Shown here: positions 12,291 to 25,135 of the stretch, piece after piece
How positions within the stretch are numbered: position 1 is the first letter of the stretch
How the letters are laid out: the number at the start of each line of letters is the position of its first letter
DNA from: Luzula sylvatica
Lineage: Eukaryota; Streptophyta; Magnoliopsida; Poales; Juncaceae
Assembly: GCA_946800325.1 (NCBI GenBank)
Contig: OX326956.1
Span: 42,467,052 to 42,531,051, forward strand
DNA length: 64,000 nucleotides
Direction: 5' to 3'
The notes under the pieces: generated by a model
The model's database searches: none
What the model saw: only the letters and a program-made list of their open reading frames with translations
Told to the model about the DNA's origin: nothing
Translations under genes and position numbers: made by a program

Positions 12291-14250
12291 AGTCTATGCT
12301 GGCTTTGTCCTGACCATAAATCAATTGTATTCTTTAGTTACGCAACCAATATGTGTCATTAAAAAAATGTCTCTGTAAACTCACAAAATAACTGGAACTT
12401 AGTAAAGAATCTAGTTAAACTACAACTCCACGCTATATTTGTAATGTTAAATAATATAAACATGTTCTGTATTGAGCCCGCAAGATAAATGAATCATAAC
12501 TACTAGCTAGGTGAATACTCGCGTTACGGGACGAGAATTTTAATTATGTTATTCATTGTAATAAAAAAAATAAGCATTTCTTATGAATATTCATAAGTTT
12601 CACAATTACTTTACAAATATAATAACAAAAAATCTCATATTTATAATCAAATAATAACACATATATTAGTGTCATTATATAATAATATACGAGATAAAAT
12701 ACAATTTTACGAATAAAAATATTATACATTGTTCACAATATTTTATACAATATCAAATATTAAAATAATAAATCATACGACATATGTACTAACACATCAT
12801 TAATAATTATATAGTATTAATAATTTTTTCTTGATTAAAAATACAATTGGAATTATAAATAATATCAAACGATATTGAAAGTAATTCAATAAATAATGTC
12901 AGAATTTAAATTAGAATAAACGTAAATACAAATTATTTTATATCATATGATTTTTTTTAAATTAATAATTTTTAAAATAACAATACTATTTAATACTATT
13001 TGATAGATGTTTTAAGTTTAAGAAGTTACTTAGATTGATAAACTATTTTTTTAATTATATTTGTTTTTTATATTCTTAATATGAAATTTGTTTGGCTAAA
13101 AACACAAATACAATCTACTTACTATTATATGAGATTCTTATAATGATGATGTTTTTGAAAATAAATAGCAATACATAAAATTTTATTCTGTAAATAAAAT
13201 ACTTAAAATTATATTGCATAAATATGTATTTTTTGCATTGTATTTTCTTACATAATATTTTTATAAATTCAAATTATTAAAAATGTATGCATGAAATATG
13301 CTAATATGAATGTCAAAATAAAGAGAAAATTAAAATGAATTTATTTGATGGATTTTTAAAATTAAATTTCTGAAAATAATACTAATATATTTTGAGATCT
13401 TCAAATTAATACTTAATGCTATATGCTAATATGAATGCTCAAAACATGGTGTAAAATAATGACACATAGATGACTACACAAAATATGATCTTCAAAAAAC
13501 TAACAAAAACTTAATGGTTGAGATCAAACCACATCACTACATCTAACGGTTCAAATTAATACTTACAAATAACTACAAATGGTCATACAAAATACATGTA
13601 TTAAATGATCAAAAATAATATTAATGTCTAGGATGAATCCACATCACAAAACATAATGGTCGATAATCATGAATAACCATGATAATGATGTTTCATGAGG
13701 AGGCTCAAAAATAGATGCAAAATAAAATAGTGGGTAAATTACTAATTAGTAAAAAATATAGTCATACCACACCACAACTCTACTATATTCTAATTATACC
13801 TATTCTTATTCAATATATTTTTGAATTTTTAATATAACTAGCTTTTTTTCACGCGTAATTGCACGGGAGTTTTCGAGTTTATCGTGATTTTTTTTATATC
13901 ATTTTTTTATCTTAAATTTTTTTTTTCTGAAGTATTTGTTTTTATATACATAGTTGTTGCGATTGAGTATAGTTTCTCGTGTTGTCTTTATGTCTTTTTT
14001 GTATTTTGTTTAAATATATTTATTTGCAATATTCCTTATATTATTATGAAACGTCATGCATTAAACAAAAATCGAAACTCGCTCTCGCTATCTCCATCAC
14101 TCTCTTTCTATATTCATAATATCGCTCCTTCTTGATCCGTCTCGACCTCGTCTGCCATTCTCTCCACGTTTGAAATCGCCTCCACCATCACTATTATTTG
14201 TCACGCTAGGTTTAGCCGCCGAAAATAATGAAGAGAGAGAAATAGAATTG
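12291..14250. other. AT-rich region with decayed mobile-element sequence
   Basis: No gene is recognisable. The part from about 12515 to 13860 resembles the 31903-33265 repeat: same AT-rich style and similar 'atggttgagatcaaaccacatcac' type phrases. It shows CTAG next to a GC-rich segment at two places (12512-12535 and 13840-13865), suggesting remnants of minus-oriented Helitron-like elements. 14090-14250 is less AT-rich, with CTCT runs and 'gccgccgaaaata', and could be a fragment of a gene leader. I cannot assign it. Confidence 0.4.
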
Positions 14251-14257
14251 GGTGTGA

Positions 14258-14604
14258 GAAATTTTGAAAAAAAAACCCCTAACTTTTTGGATATTGTAAA
14301 AAATCTCTATCTTTTTGGAAACTCAAAAAAAAACTTTTTTTTATTTTCAAACCCCCTTCCCTATGGGGATTAAAACCAACTATGGATGATATTAAAAAAA
14401 AAAAATTTGGCCAAAATACTCTTCTATTTTCATATCTAGTAATTAAAAAATACTTTTGTTGTTTTTTATTAATTTTGTTAATTTTTAGAAAATTCATAAA
14501 TTCTTTTAACATATAGTGATTTAAAAAAATAAAATTATTACATGTTGTGTTTATATAATTTTAATATTTTATTTATTATTTTTGAAAAACTAACATCAGA
14601 TAGG
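14258..14604. mobile_element. Mutator-like element remnant (same family as 50315-51228)
   Basis: The sequence from 'gagaaattttgaaaaa' to 'aactaacatcagata' aligns by eye with 50315-50665 in the same order. Shared marks are a 'ccctaacttttt' start, 'ggggattaaaacca', 'ccaaaatactctt' and 'aaaactaacatcagata'. The right half is absent or unrecognisable, so the copy is truncated. A hAT element is inserted at its right-hand edge. Confidence 0.6.
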
Positions 14605-15301
14605 TAGAGCTGGCAAAATCTGACCCGACCCGAAAAAATTACCCGACCCCGCCCGAACCCGAACCCGACCCGATCCAAAAATATTGAAAAGTCAACGACC
14701 CGAACCCAAATCCGAAACCGAAACCGAATGACCCGAACCCGAAATCGACCCGAAACCGAATGACCCGAACCCGAAATCGACCCGAAACCGAATGACCCGA
14801 AATCGACCCGAAACCCGAACGACCCGAAACCCGAACTAATCCGAAACCCGAATGACCCGAAACTCACAACCCGAATGACCCGAAATTCACGACCCGAATG
14901 ACCCGAAAATTAAAATATTGTTAAAATCAATATAATATTGATAAAATATCTCGGAATCAATAAAATAAATCAGAAATTACCCGAAAACTAAATTTTTGGA
15001 AAATCGAATGATTCGAAATCAAATTTTGTGAAATCTGAATTACCCGAAAATCAAAATAGTCAAGACCCGAATGACCCGAAAACCGAAACGACCCGAAACC
15101 GAATGACCCGAAAATCGAAACGACCCGAAACCGAATGATCCGAAAACCGAAACGATCCGAACCCGAATGACCCGAAAACCGAAACGACCTGAAACCGATT
15201 GACCCGAAAATCGAAACAACCCGAACCCGAACGACCCGATGACCCGCAACCCGAAATGACCCGACCCGAACCCGACCCGCCCCGCCCGATTGCCACCTCT
15301 A
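14605..15301. mobile_element. Non-autonomous hAT-type DNA transposon
   Basis: The ends read TAGAGCTGGCAA (left) and, on the other strand, TAGAGGTGGCAA (right): a 12-bp terminal inverted repeat with one mismatch. It is flanked by an 8-bp direct duplication CAGATAGG (14597-14604 and 15302-15309). Eight-bp duplications and TAGAGGTGGCAA-like ends are hAT superfamily hallmarks. Inside are dozens of 'acccgaa' / 'gacccgaa' units, the dense subterminal repeats often seen in plant hATs, with an AT-rich spacer at about 14910-15055. There is no transposase reading frame. The Gly/Ser/Phe-rich frames on the minus strand come from the repeat. Confidence 0.8.
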
Positions 15302-15309
15302 CAGATAGG

Positions 15310-16324
15310 TCAACAATGGACCAATGTTCGTGTAATTTTAACATTAGTTGATTTATATAGACCACATTCAAATGAAGACCCGACTAAATTAGACATTTTG
15401 ATCAAGATCAAACGGCAGATTAACATTACGACGTGGCCTTCTCTGAAAGCAAGAATTTCTTTAGAATTATTATATCTTATTTAATAATTTCTTGGAGAAC
15501 TTTACGATTAATAATAATCAATACAAATTAATGATGTATTTTTTGTTAATCAAATAGTGACCATTTAATTAATATTTATTGGGTCAAATTATTTTTGTGG
15601 ATCAAATAGTGATCACTTAATCAAATAGTGACTACTTAATTAACATTTGGTGGGTCAAATTACTTCTAGCCTACGTACTCACTCGGTGCTCTGCATTTTT
15701 GTTATTATAATTAAGATATAATATAATATTACTTTTAGTTAAGCAACTGGGATATGTTTTAATAAATATCAGGAAAAACAAAAACATTGTTCGAGAGAAA
15801 AGAAAAATTAAAAAAAAAAATATTGACTTCGCTAAATTTTTTTTTTTTTCGCAAAAATGTCATTTGCTATATTAAAACAAGGTCACATTATATAAAATTA
15901 AAAATACGTATAAACTACATGATTACAAATAAATCAGCTTTTTTAAATTGGTGTTTGTTTTGAAAAAATAGTTGGTAGAGTAATATGCATGGTTATAGTA
16001 ACACCACATATAAATATTGACCAATTTTCATCCACAAACTCTGAAATAATAATTAGACTAATAATTATTTTTTTTTATTTTTTTTTTAGTGAAATTAGAC
16101 TAATAATTATAGGCTTAGTAGTTCTTTATGAGAATGTTAATTATTAAACCCCGGCCCAATTATTATTTTTTATTTGTGGGGGGATTTGGAGCCGAAGTAT
16201 AATTTTCCAAAGCTGCAATTTACATTTTTTAGAAGGGGGGGTTTGATATTTTGAATTTTCTGAGGGGTATATATTGAAGTACCACGCCAATGAGCCGTAG
16301 TCGCAATTCAACAGTAATAAAAAA
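15310..16324. other. Intergenic, AT-rich, upstream of the SDR gene
   Basis: No supported gene. It contains a short repeated phrase about 'tcaaatagtgacca(c/t)tt' (15555-15665) and poly-T/A runs. The last ~150 bp before 16325 should contain the promoter and 5' leader of the SDR gene, but I see no unambiguous TATA box. Confidence 0.4.
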
Positions 16325-18374
16325 ATGTTTATTCAGAAGGTAAAGCTTTTTTATTCGATGCTTATGGTGGAAAATTCTACTGTCGATCAGTATACTTTTA
16401 CTCCAGTTTTTTTAGATTTTGGGTTTTGGGTTTTCATAGAACGGCGATTTCGAGTCGTTCATGTCTCGAGATTTCTCAAAATTGAGCTCATTTTTGCCAG
16501 ATCGGTTAAAAATTTCGTGATGGAATGAAAAAAATTGAACTTTCAGGCATGAAGTACTTAATTTTTCTCTTCTATTAGGTTCCGAATTAAGAACTTGAAA
16601 TATTTTTTTAGAGCAGACAGCTCAGATTAGCTTAGTAAAGTTTCATCTTGTTCTTAGTTTCTCAATCTTTCAACCCCACCGTGTCTTTTTAGGATAAAAT
16701 TGTATTGACTGAAGAAAATATTCGAATTTTACTTTTCAGGCTTGGAGAACTGTGGCTTTTGGGGTATATGGTTTCACCCAATTCACGAAAGCTGGATTCC
16801 AGTAATTTCTACCTTTTCTCACATTAATTTTGATTTTTCTAACATTTATCTACTACCAATACTCCATATTTGTTATCTTAGAAAGTTATCATGATTGATT
16901 TCCCTATGTTTCTGCATAAGTTTCGTAATTTGTGGCTAAACTTGATAATTTAGGGAACATGCCAAAAATTTCAAAGACGAAGAAATGCAAATTCAAATGG
17001 AAGGGAAAAATTGCGTGGTAACAGGGGCTAATTCGGGTCTAGGCTTCTCAACTGCACAGGGTTTAGCTTCTCGGTATAAATCTTATCTAATTTTCAAAGA
17101 ATCAATTGGGCTAAAATCAAAGATAAATTTGGGATTTACAAAATTGCAATTCTTCATTTTATCTATTTATTTTACAAATTAGTGGTGCAAATGTTTATAT
17201 GGTGTGTCGAAATAAGGAGAGAGGAGAAGCTGCGCTCGCTGAGATCCAGTCTAGTACTGGTAACCCTAATATTCATCTCGAGGTAAATATAATCAACAAA
17301 ATTAAATCATTGTTTTCTGCGAAATATTTATGATACTAATTCATTTTTTATTCAGATATGTGACCTCTCTTCTATTCAAGGAATCAAATCATTCGTATCT
17401 CAATTTTCTTCAGACCATAAACCAATCCATGTTTTGGTAAATCTTATTCTATTTTAATGTTTAACTCGATATGATCTGAAAACATTGTTTGTTAATTTAG
17501 GTTAACAATGCTGGCTTGCTGGAGAAAAATCGTGTCACCACACCAGAAGGGTCTCTCTCTCTCTCCTCTCATCTCTCTCTCCTCTCATCTCTCTCGCTCT
17601 TTCTCCAATTTAATTTAATTTTTAATTTTCATTGCATTTTGAATCAGGCTGGAAATGAATTTTGCGGTGAATGTAGCTGGTACGTACACCATGACAGAAT
17701 TAATGATTCCTTTATTAGAGAAGGCATCGCCAAATGCGCGTGTCATCACCGTATCATCAGGAGGAATGTACGCTTCTCCTTTGACCACTGATTTACAGTT
17801 TAGCGAAAGCAATTTTGACGGATCACTGCAATATTCTCGTAACAAGAGAGTCCAGGTTAGCAAAATAATAATAATAATAATAATCGATTTTATTCATTTT
17901 ATTCATTTTATTCATTTTATTTTATTTTATTTTATTTATTTTAGGTGGTACTAACAGAAAAATGGGCTGAAATATATGGCAAAAAGGGAATCGGTTTTTA
18001 TTCGATGCATCCAGGTTGGGCGGATACACCCGGTGTATCCAAGAGTTTACCCGGGTTTTCTGAAAAGTACTCCTAACCTCTCTTATTTTTAAAAATATAT
18101 ATATTAATCGTTTTTATTCAATGAATCAAATTTTATTTAATCGATTTGTAAACAACTAATTAGGTTGCAAGGGAAGCTAAGAACAAATGACGAGGGTGCC
18201 GATACGATAATCTGGTTAGCACTACAACCGAACGAGAAATTGGTTTCTGGTTCGTTGTACTTTGACCGTGCGGAAGCTCCGAAGCATTTATTCCTCGCTG
18301 GTACCGCAAAGTCTCATTCCAATATAGATTCGATCATCACAAGCGTTCGAGCCTTGTGCAATTTGCCTTCTTGA
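16325..18374 (+). CDS. DHRS12-like short-chain dehydrogenase/reductase
   Basis: Predicted NAD(P)-dependent oxidoreductase of the short-chain dehydrogenase family, close to plant proteins of the DHRS12 type (Arabidopsis At4g09750). The substrate is unknown. Nine coding exons: 16325-16339, 16740-16801, 16954-17073, 17183-17282, 17356-17436, 17501-17550, 17648-17855, 17945-18066, 18164-18374. They join in frame to 322 codons plus stop, the length I recall for the family. Cofactor motif TGANSGLG is at residues 49-56, NNAG at 128-131, catalytic YSRNK at 205-209, and an 'HPGWADTPG' segment follows. The first exon is only five codons (MFIQK), chosen because it gives the family-like N-terminus with a following AWRT. 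Intron 6 begins with a weak donor inside a CT-rich microsatellite. All other introns are GT-AG with good sites. Confidence 0.9.
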
Positions 18375-19800
18375 ATATGAATGAATCATCGTGTTTTATT
18401 TGGAGGAATTTGGAATAATATTGTGTGTTATGTTTTTTGAAGTATTTTGTGTTGAAATGGATGATCAAAATTGTTCATTATGACTATATAGAATAAATCA
18501 TAATATTTTGTGCAAGTTCTTTTTTATGGTTAGGGTTTTAGTCGCCAGCGAATAGCAATGATGTTAGTTCGGCACTATTTTTTTTTTTCGTTACTCATGA
18601 CAAGTGATAAATTACAAGTCGTGGATAGTAGGAATAAAATTGATGGAAAAGAAAGCATTGAATAATTGTTCCCATCAGTTTGTCAATATTGTCCAGGAAG
18701 TTTTCGAATTCACAAAAAAGAAATTCCTACATTACTCTTTTTTCTTATGTTGATTGTTTAACTACTAATCCAGAAAATCAGCTCGAAGTTGACTACGATA
18801 ATTTCCAAAAGTATCCTGGATTATGCCAAAATTGCAAAACAAAGTGTTGGGTTTCATTGCTAAAAAATCCTGCATTATTAAAATTTATGAGACGGGGAGA
18901 AATTTGTTATTGCAAAGCATGTTTTGAAGTATAAATTTTCGAAAGCAGAATGAGGAGGCGCTATCGCAGCAGAGGAATGGGAAAATGGATGGAAGAGGGA
19001 AATCAGGTTTTGACGCTTGGACGAACAAGACTCTGACGACAAAGAGGGAAATCAGGTTTTGAGGCTGTACGGGTTGGAGTGCCGCTTTTGAGGTAGGCCT
19101 CCAGTCCCCCGTCACGGTTAGTTGTTAATTTCCTTCAATAGATTCTTTTTAATTGATTAATTTCACGATAATTTAATTCAGTTAATAAAAAAAATCATTC
19201 ATTTTTTTTCCTTATTTGGAATGACTCTCGGCTCAACTCAGATCTCGAGCCGCACAAGGAGTGCGGAAACCAAAATCCTCATATAACTTATTGAAATTTT
19301 ACGTCATTTTTTTTTGGTATTAAGGTCAGGCCTTAATTGGTTCATTAATTTCGTACTTTTTGAATACTTCATTTGTTGTTTTTGCTTCAGGTACTAAATG
19401 AACAAAAAAATGGTATAAATGAACATTATAAATGAATTTTTTCCCTAAAAAATTTCTGATTTTTTTTTATAAAAATGGAGGGGAATATTCTGAGACACAC
19501 AAGCAAATTACAACAGGGTCGTACATTATACATAGCAACTTTAAACCATTTGTACATTATCTTAAAAATATTGGAGAAAATATTTCACTTTGTTTTAGTA
19601 TTAATATTTCACTTTATTGGAGAAAATATTTCCCCGCATTGCGCCTGTCTTTCTCCTTAAAAAAAAAAAACAAACAACAATAACATTGTAGTGTTCAACA
19701 TTTAAACTGCCCTTCGTCACAATACATAATTGTTAATTGTTAATAATAAGAATTATTATTATATATGATTAAAATTTATATTATGTTCGTGTTAATGTTA
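18375..19800. other. Intergenic region with a possible Cys-rich gene fragment
   Basis: A frame at 18680-18934 contains several cysteines (CQNCKTKC, CYCKAC), but no family is recognised, the upstream frame looks random and no intron structure is evident. It may be a gene relic or chance. A short phrase 'agagggaaatcaggttttga' is present twice (18994-19060). The rest is AT-rich with homopolymers. Confidence 0.35.
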
Positions 19801-20564
19801 AAAAAATTAGGGGCAATTTCTTCCATATCCCTACTAAATTCACAAATAACATATTTATCCCTCTTAAATTACAAATATCATATTTATCCCTACTAAACCA
19901 TGTTAGTATCATATATATCCAAACTGAAGAGATTTGTTAAATTTAACAGAAAATTAATTAAACTTGACCAATGTACCCCTCAACTAAACTCACTAGTTCA
20001 AAGCAAACCCTAAACCCAATAATATTAAATTGGTTCAAATCCTAAACCCGATAACATGTGAACCCTAAACCATGTTCTATGTCTCCGTAGAATCTTCTTT
20101 CTTTTCTAGCTTCATACGAAGTTGGAAGCTCCAGGAGGCAATCTCGGACTGGCGAAGATGGCGGTCCGGCGAGGTGGTCTGGAAAGGCTGTCTAGCAAGG
20201 CGGGCATGAACATCTGGCGACGCCCTAACCCTCCTCTCTAAATTGATTCTCTAGCGATCTGGCGTGGCTCGAACAAGTTCTAAATCGAACATATGGTCTT
20301 TAGATTATTATGTCTTCTGATTCTCTAAAATCGATTCAAGATACTTCTAAACCCTCTTCGCTGGTTCTAATTTGATACTCATTTTCATAATCAATTCCCT
20401 AGTTCTAATTTGATACTCATTTTCAGATTGTGGGTTGGTTTCATGTCCCTAAATTTATTGAATCGAGCAGACTGGTACCACAACTGAAAAGAATGAAGGG
20501 AGAGTACCAACTAAATCGAGCAGACTGGTACGCCTCCTAACAAGCAAACTGGTACCAATAGCAC

Positions 20565-20774
20565 AACACTCTTGCGGATATGTATGTAAAACATGGTAAC
20601 ATGCAAGACGCTCACAACATGTTCGATAAAATGCGTGAGACAAACTTGGTTGCGTCGAACGAGATAATTTATGGATACAAAGTTCATGGTCACGGATTAG
20701 AAGCCATTAATTTGTTTAATGAAATTGCGGGAGATACAAGTAATTATAGAGTTGATGAATTGGGTGAGATTTGA
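20565..20774 (+). pseudogene. Captured PPR (PLS-class) gene fragment
   Basis: About 70 codons resemble two consecutive motifs of a plant pentatricopeptide-repeat protein of the PLS class. One run reads 'LADMYVKHGNMQDAHNMF' and is followed by 'GYKVHGHGLEAINLF'. PPR proteins bind organellar RNA, but this piece has no start region, no targeting sequence and only about two repeats. It lies entirely inside the Mutator-like element, so it is best read as a captured gene piece. Just upstream a 'cgagcagactggtac' phrase is duplicated (20463-20530). No function is proposed. Confidence 0.65.
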
Positions 20775-21541
20775 GGTTGATGGATGGAGAAGTGAAATGG
20801 GTCAGGTATGATGTGGTGGATTTGGATTTCGTTACGCGATGAAGCTTACTTGATTTTGTTATGATTGATACGTGTTATTTCATTATAAATGATACTTTTT
20901 TTTGTAAAAATTGTCAAAATATGTCATTTTTATTTGATATATGCGACAAATTGTTCATATATTTATTTTTTTCTCAATTTTTTTGTTATAAATTATGTTT
21001 ATTTATGCATAATGTTCAAATATTTCTCAAATGCTTCTATTTGATTTATCATTATATAAAAAACAAAGTACATTCAGAGAGAAATGTTACAATATTTATG
21101 ACAAACTTAGATTATTTGTTCAATCAAATGGAACAAGATCTCAAATTATTTGTTCAATCGAAGTTAATTACAACAAAATATAAAAAACTCGGATTATTTG
21201 TAACATATCTTCTGAAATACATGTATAACGATTACAACTCAAAACAATGATCAAAATTAAGATAATTTACATTTACAACTAAAAAATATCAAAACTCGAG
21301 TTACAACTCGAAGACACATATAACGATTATAACTATAAATACCAAAATTAAATGAATACTATGGATCCACTAATTACAACTAACAATCACAACAAACTCT
21401 GAAAATTCTGTTGAAAATACCGAGTCTGCCAAGTATGATTCGAAAATACTGCTAGATAGTGTCTCCTCAGCAGTCCTTTTCACACCAGCAACCTACAAAT
21501 CAAATTCAAATTTAATTGCTTATTTTGGTACCAAACTTCTG

Positions 21542-21544
<3 letters not shown>

Positions 21545-21617
<73 letters not shown>
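21545..21617. repeat. (AT)n(AG)n compound microsatellite
   Basis: About 23 AT dinucleotides run directly into about 13 AG dinucleotides, inside the Pack-MULE-like element. Confidence 0.95.
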
Positions 21618-21621
<4 letters not shown>

Positions 21622-22907
21622 AACAAATTAAAGTTAACAATCTGTTTTTATCAGTTTACCGGATTTTCATCATGGAAGACTCTGATTTCTACATCAACCA
21701 ATAAAGTCGAATACAAATACAAGAGCTAAACCAAATACATGAGCAAATTAAAGTTCACGGTAACAAAATCGAGTCGAACAAAGTCCCAGATTTTTTACAC
21801 AAGGAAAGAGGGGTATCCAAGAATTTTTTTACACAAGGAAATAACCTATATTATTTTTCATTTTTTACAGGGGTATAGATGATTTTTCAAGGCTTTAAGG
21901 GGGCGAACAAGAAATTTGTCGATTAGTAATTTGTTGACTTACATTTTCAAGAACGTCAACATCACGATCTGAGGCTTCACCAGAGCTGAACCATATATTT
22001 GAAATTATTTGGCTAAAGCTGAAATTAATAACACAAAAAAGAAACTAATTATGTAGGCATACATAATGAAAGAGAAATTTCGAAGAGAAGTAATTAAACT
22101 TGTAAATTAAATTGTCTGTCACCAATATGTACATCTTTGGTCAAGAAATCCACTCTAATTGTTGCTTTCTAATGATTAAATAATTTACAGTTTGCAAATC
22201 TACAAATTGTTCAGTGAAATAAACAAAATTAACACGATAAACATTCACCAGAGTAGAGGGTTTAGAAGCATCTTGAATCAATTGAAAGACTAGAAGTAAC
22301 TTGAATCAATTAATACTTCCAAACGTGAGACATAGAGCTCACTTTGGAATTTCTCAACAACAAAAAAAAGACTAGAGAACCAAAGACCTAACAATCCGAA
22401 GACTAGATGTTCGATTTTGAACCTGATTGAGCCACGCCAAATCGCCAGAGAAGCAATTCAGAGAGGAGGAGGGTTACGGCAACGATGTCGCCAGATGCTC
22501 AAGCCTGTCTCGCTAGATAGCCATTGCGGACCACCGCCATTTCGCCAGTCCGAGACTGCCTCTTAGAGCTTCGAGTTTCGTACAAAGCTAGAGAACAATG
22601 GAGATCGAATGGAGATCGTACTGAGATAGAGAACATGGTTTAGGTTTTGGGTTCACATGTTACCGGGTTTTGGGTTTGAATTAGTTTAATGTTATTGGGT
22701 CTAGGGTTAGAATTAGTGGGTTAGTTGAGGGGTAAATTGGTCAATCGTAATTAATTCTCTGTTAAAGTTGACAAAAAATTTCATTTTGGATAAATTTGAT
22801 ACTAACATGATTTAGTAGGGATAAATATGATATTTGTAGTTTTCGAGGGATAAATATGTTATTTGTGAGTTTAGTAGGGATATGAAAGAAATTCTCCCAA
22901 AAAATTA

Positions 22908-23252
22908 TGTATCCACTATTTGAAACGTCGACACCGTGACATACCGAATTGAACTCTAAAAGATCCGAAACAGTGAAACACCACTATTTCAGACCCGCAA
23001 CCAACCTAATTGGGTCTGAACCACTATTGACCGACCCATACCCGAACAGACCCGCCCACGGCCCACGTCACACTTCTAGTTCTAGCTACAATCGGCGGCC
23101 AGTTTTGCTCTCTCTCTCTCTCTCTCTTACACGCATTGCATCCGCGCACTCATCTAATAAGGTACCATCTTGTCTAAGTCTCTGCTTATAGCAAAATCCT
23201 GTTCTGTCTAGTAAAATCCTCTTTCGGAGCTACTGATTTGCGAATTTGGATA
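22908..23252. promoter_or_regulatory. Upstream region and leader of the SAM carrier gene
   Basis: This 345-bp gap separates the Mutator-like element from the SAM carrier ATG. A CT microsatellite (about 23107-23130) lies about 125-145 bp before the ATG, a common leader feature in plant genes. No distinct TATA box stands out. Confidence 0.4.
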
Positions 23253-25097
23253 ATGGGACCTCCAATTTTGGCTATCAACTCTAGAAGCTCTCATGCTTCC
23301 TCAACAGGTTTGATTTTTTTTCCTCTTTATATCGATGCTATAAAAGGAATCGAGTATTGTGAATGATTAGTTTGGTTACGGAATCGAGTACAATTGTTTT
23401 ATGGGTATATATAAAAGTGTTTAATGTGGCTTTAATTTGTTTATTTTAGATACATATGCGAGCCAAATGAATAGCTCTCAATTAATAGTACCGAAAAGGC
23501 GTTTCGCTTCACTGAGCCTGGAGGAAGACAAGAAAAAACCATTAGATTTCTTACGCATACTATTTGGTATTTATCTACATTCTTTCCTGAATTTCCTTTT
23601 CATACAAATTTTCAAGTTTTGTAAGGGTTAGTATGAAATTTCTGTATTTTCAGAGGGAATTATAGCAGGAGGTACAGCTGGTGTTGTAGTCGAAACTGTG
23701 TTGTATCCAATCGATACCATAAAGACGAGGCTTCAGGCAGGTTAATTTTGCGCATTTTGTACTGAAATTAACTCAAATAAACCAAATTTCGATTTTGATT
23801 TTGATTTATATGCAGCTCATGGTGGGGCTAAGATCCATTGGAAAGGTTTGTATTCTGGTTTGGGCGGCAATATAGCTGGAGTTTTGCCGTGAGTTTTAAC
23901 TAAAAAATATCATGAATGCCCCTACAAAGATATAAATATCATGTATGTCCCTACTATGTTTTTACAGTGCATCTGCATTATTTATTGGAGTATACGAACC
24001 TACGAAGCAAAAGTTATTGAGTGTTTTTCCTGAAAATTTGAGCGCTTTTGCTCATTTGGTATGTTCAAACTCTTTATTTTTCATCATAATTTGGGACCAT
24101 TAAGAGAATATGAATAACATTAAACTTGAAGGACCATATTGTTAAGAGTTTTTACATTTTTGCTGTGTTTGTTTCGAAAAATTAAAATGTGAAAATTTTA
24201 GAGTGCAGGAGCCATTGGAGGTCTTGCTGCTTCCCTCATTCGTGTGCCTACAGAGGTAAATAATTTTTAAAAATCACTTTTTAATATTATAAAATTGTTT
24301 TTTATTTTTTATCAATGGCATTTTTGAAATTCGGTACAATTTTCAGGTCGTTAAGACAAGAATGCAGACAGGGCAATTCAAATCTGCACCTGAGGCGGTT
24401 CGTCTCATTCTCGGTAGAGAGGGATTTAAAGGCCTTTATGCAGTACGTCCCTTATATTTCTCGTCAAATTTTACAAAATAATTTATTAATTTTACCAAAT
24501 ATTCTTATTATTATATGATTATTTGAAATATTTTTACTGGATTTTTTAGGGGTATAGCTCATTTTTGTTGAGGGATTTACCCTTTGATGCAATTCAGTTT
24601 TGCTTATACGAGCAATTACGAATTGGATATAAAACCGCGGTAAAAAAAAAACTATATTTCGATTTTCACGATCCCAAATTCAAACAACAAAAAAGCATTC
24701 GCTACATAATATTTTTGTTTATTTATTTTTCATTTGATTCAGGCAAAAAGAGATTTAACCGATCCTGAGAATGCTGTGATTGGTGCTTTTGCAGGTCTTC
24801 ACATTTATAATAATCTAATTTAACTTCTTTTTGCAATTTATAATAATATAATTTAACTTTTTTTTATAGGAGCAATAACTGGAGCTATTACTACGCCATT
24901 GGATGTTATGAAGACGAGATTGATGGTTCAGGTTAACAAATTTAATTTAGTTATATGAAATATATTTTTAAAAATCAAGATTATTTTGTTTTGATATGTT
25001 TCTTTTATTGTATTTTTTTCAGGGTAACCAGTACAATGGTCTCGTGAATTGTGCTCAGACTATTCTTAGGGAAGAGGGGCCTTCAGCCTTTTTAAAG

Positions 25098-25135
<38 letters not shown>

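Larger units (their letters stand above)
19810..22898. mobile_element. Pack-MULE-like element with long terminal inverted repeats
   Basis: A 3.09-kb element. The left arm begins GGGGCAATTTCTTCCATATC; the right arm read on the minus strand begins GGGAGAATTTCTTTCATATC. The arms match imperfectly for about 550 bp (19810-20370 versus 22243-22898). Both include 'cctaaaccatgttct', a 'gatctggcgtggctc' stretch and 'gattcaagatacttctaaaccc'. A perfect 9-bp duplication AAAAAATTA flanks the element (19801-19809 and 22899-22907), the Mutator superfamily signature. There is no transposase. The interior holds a PPR gene fragment, a weakly coding AT-rich region and a long (AT)n(AG)n microsatellite. It lies between the SDR and SAM-carrier genes. 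Confidence 0.85.

Noticed and set aside
14538..15371. Gly/Ser/Phe-rich minus-strand frames that look like a low-complexity protein
   Set aside because: They arise from the 'acccgaa' repeats of the hAT element and lie within its inverted ends.
18680..18934. Possible small zinc-finger gene (CQNCKTKC, CYCKAC)
   Set aside because: No family match, no plausible leader or splice structure, and the first half reads as random. Mentioned only as a possible relic.
20861..21250. 129-codon frame inside the Pack-MULE
   Set aside because: Phe/Tyr/Asn-rich translation of AT-rich DNA with no domain and no relation to the PPR fragment.
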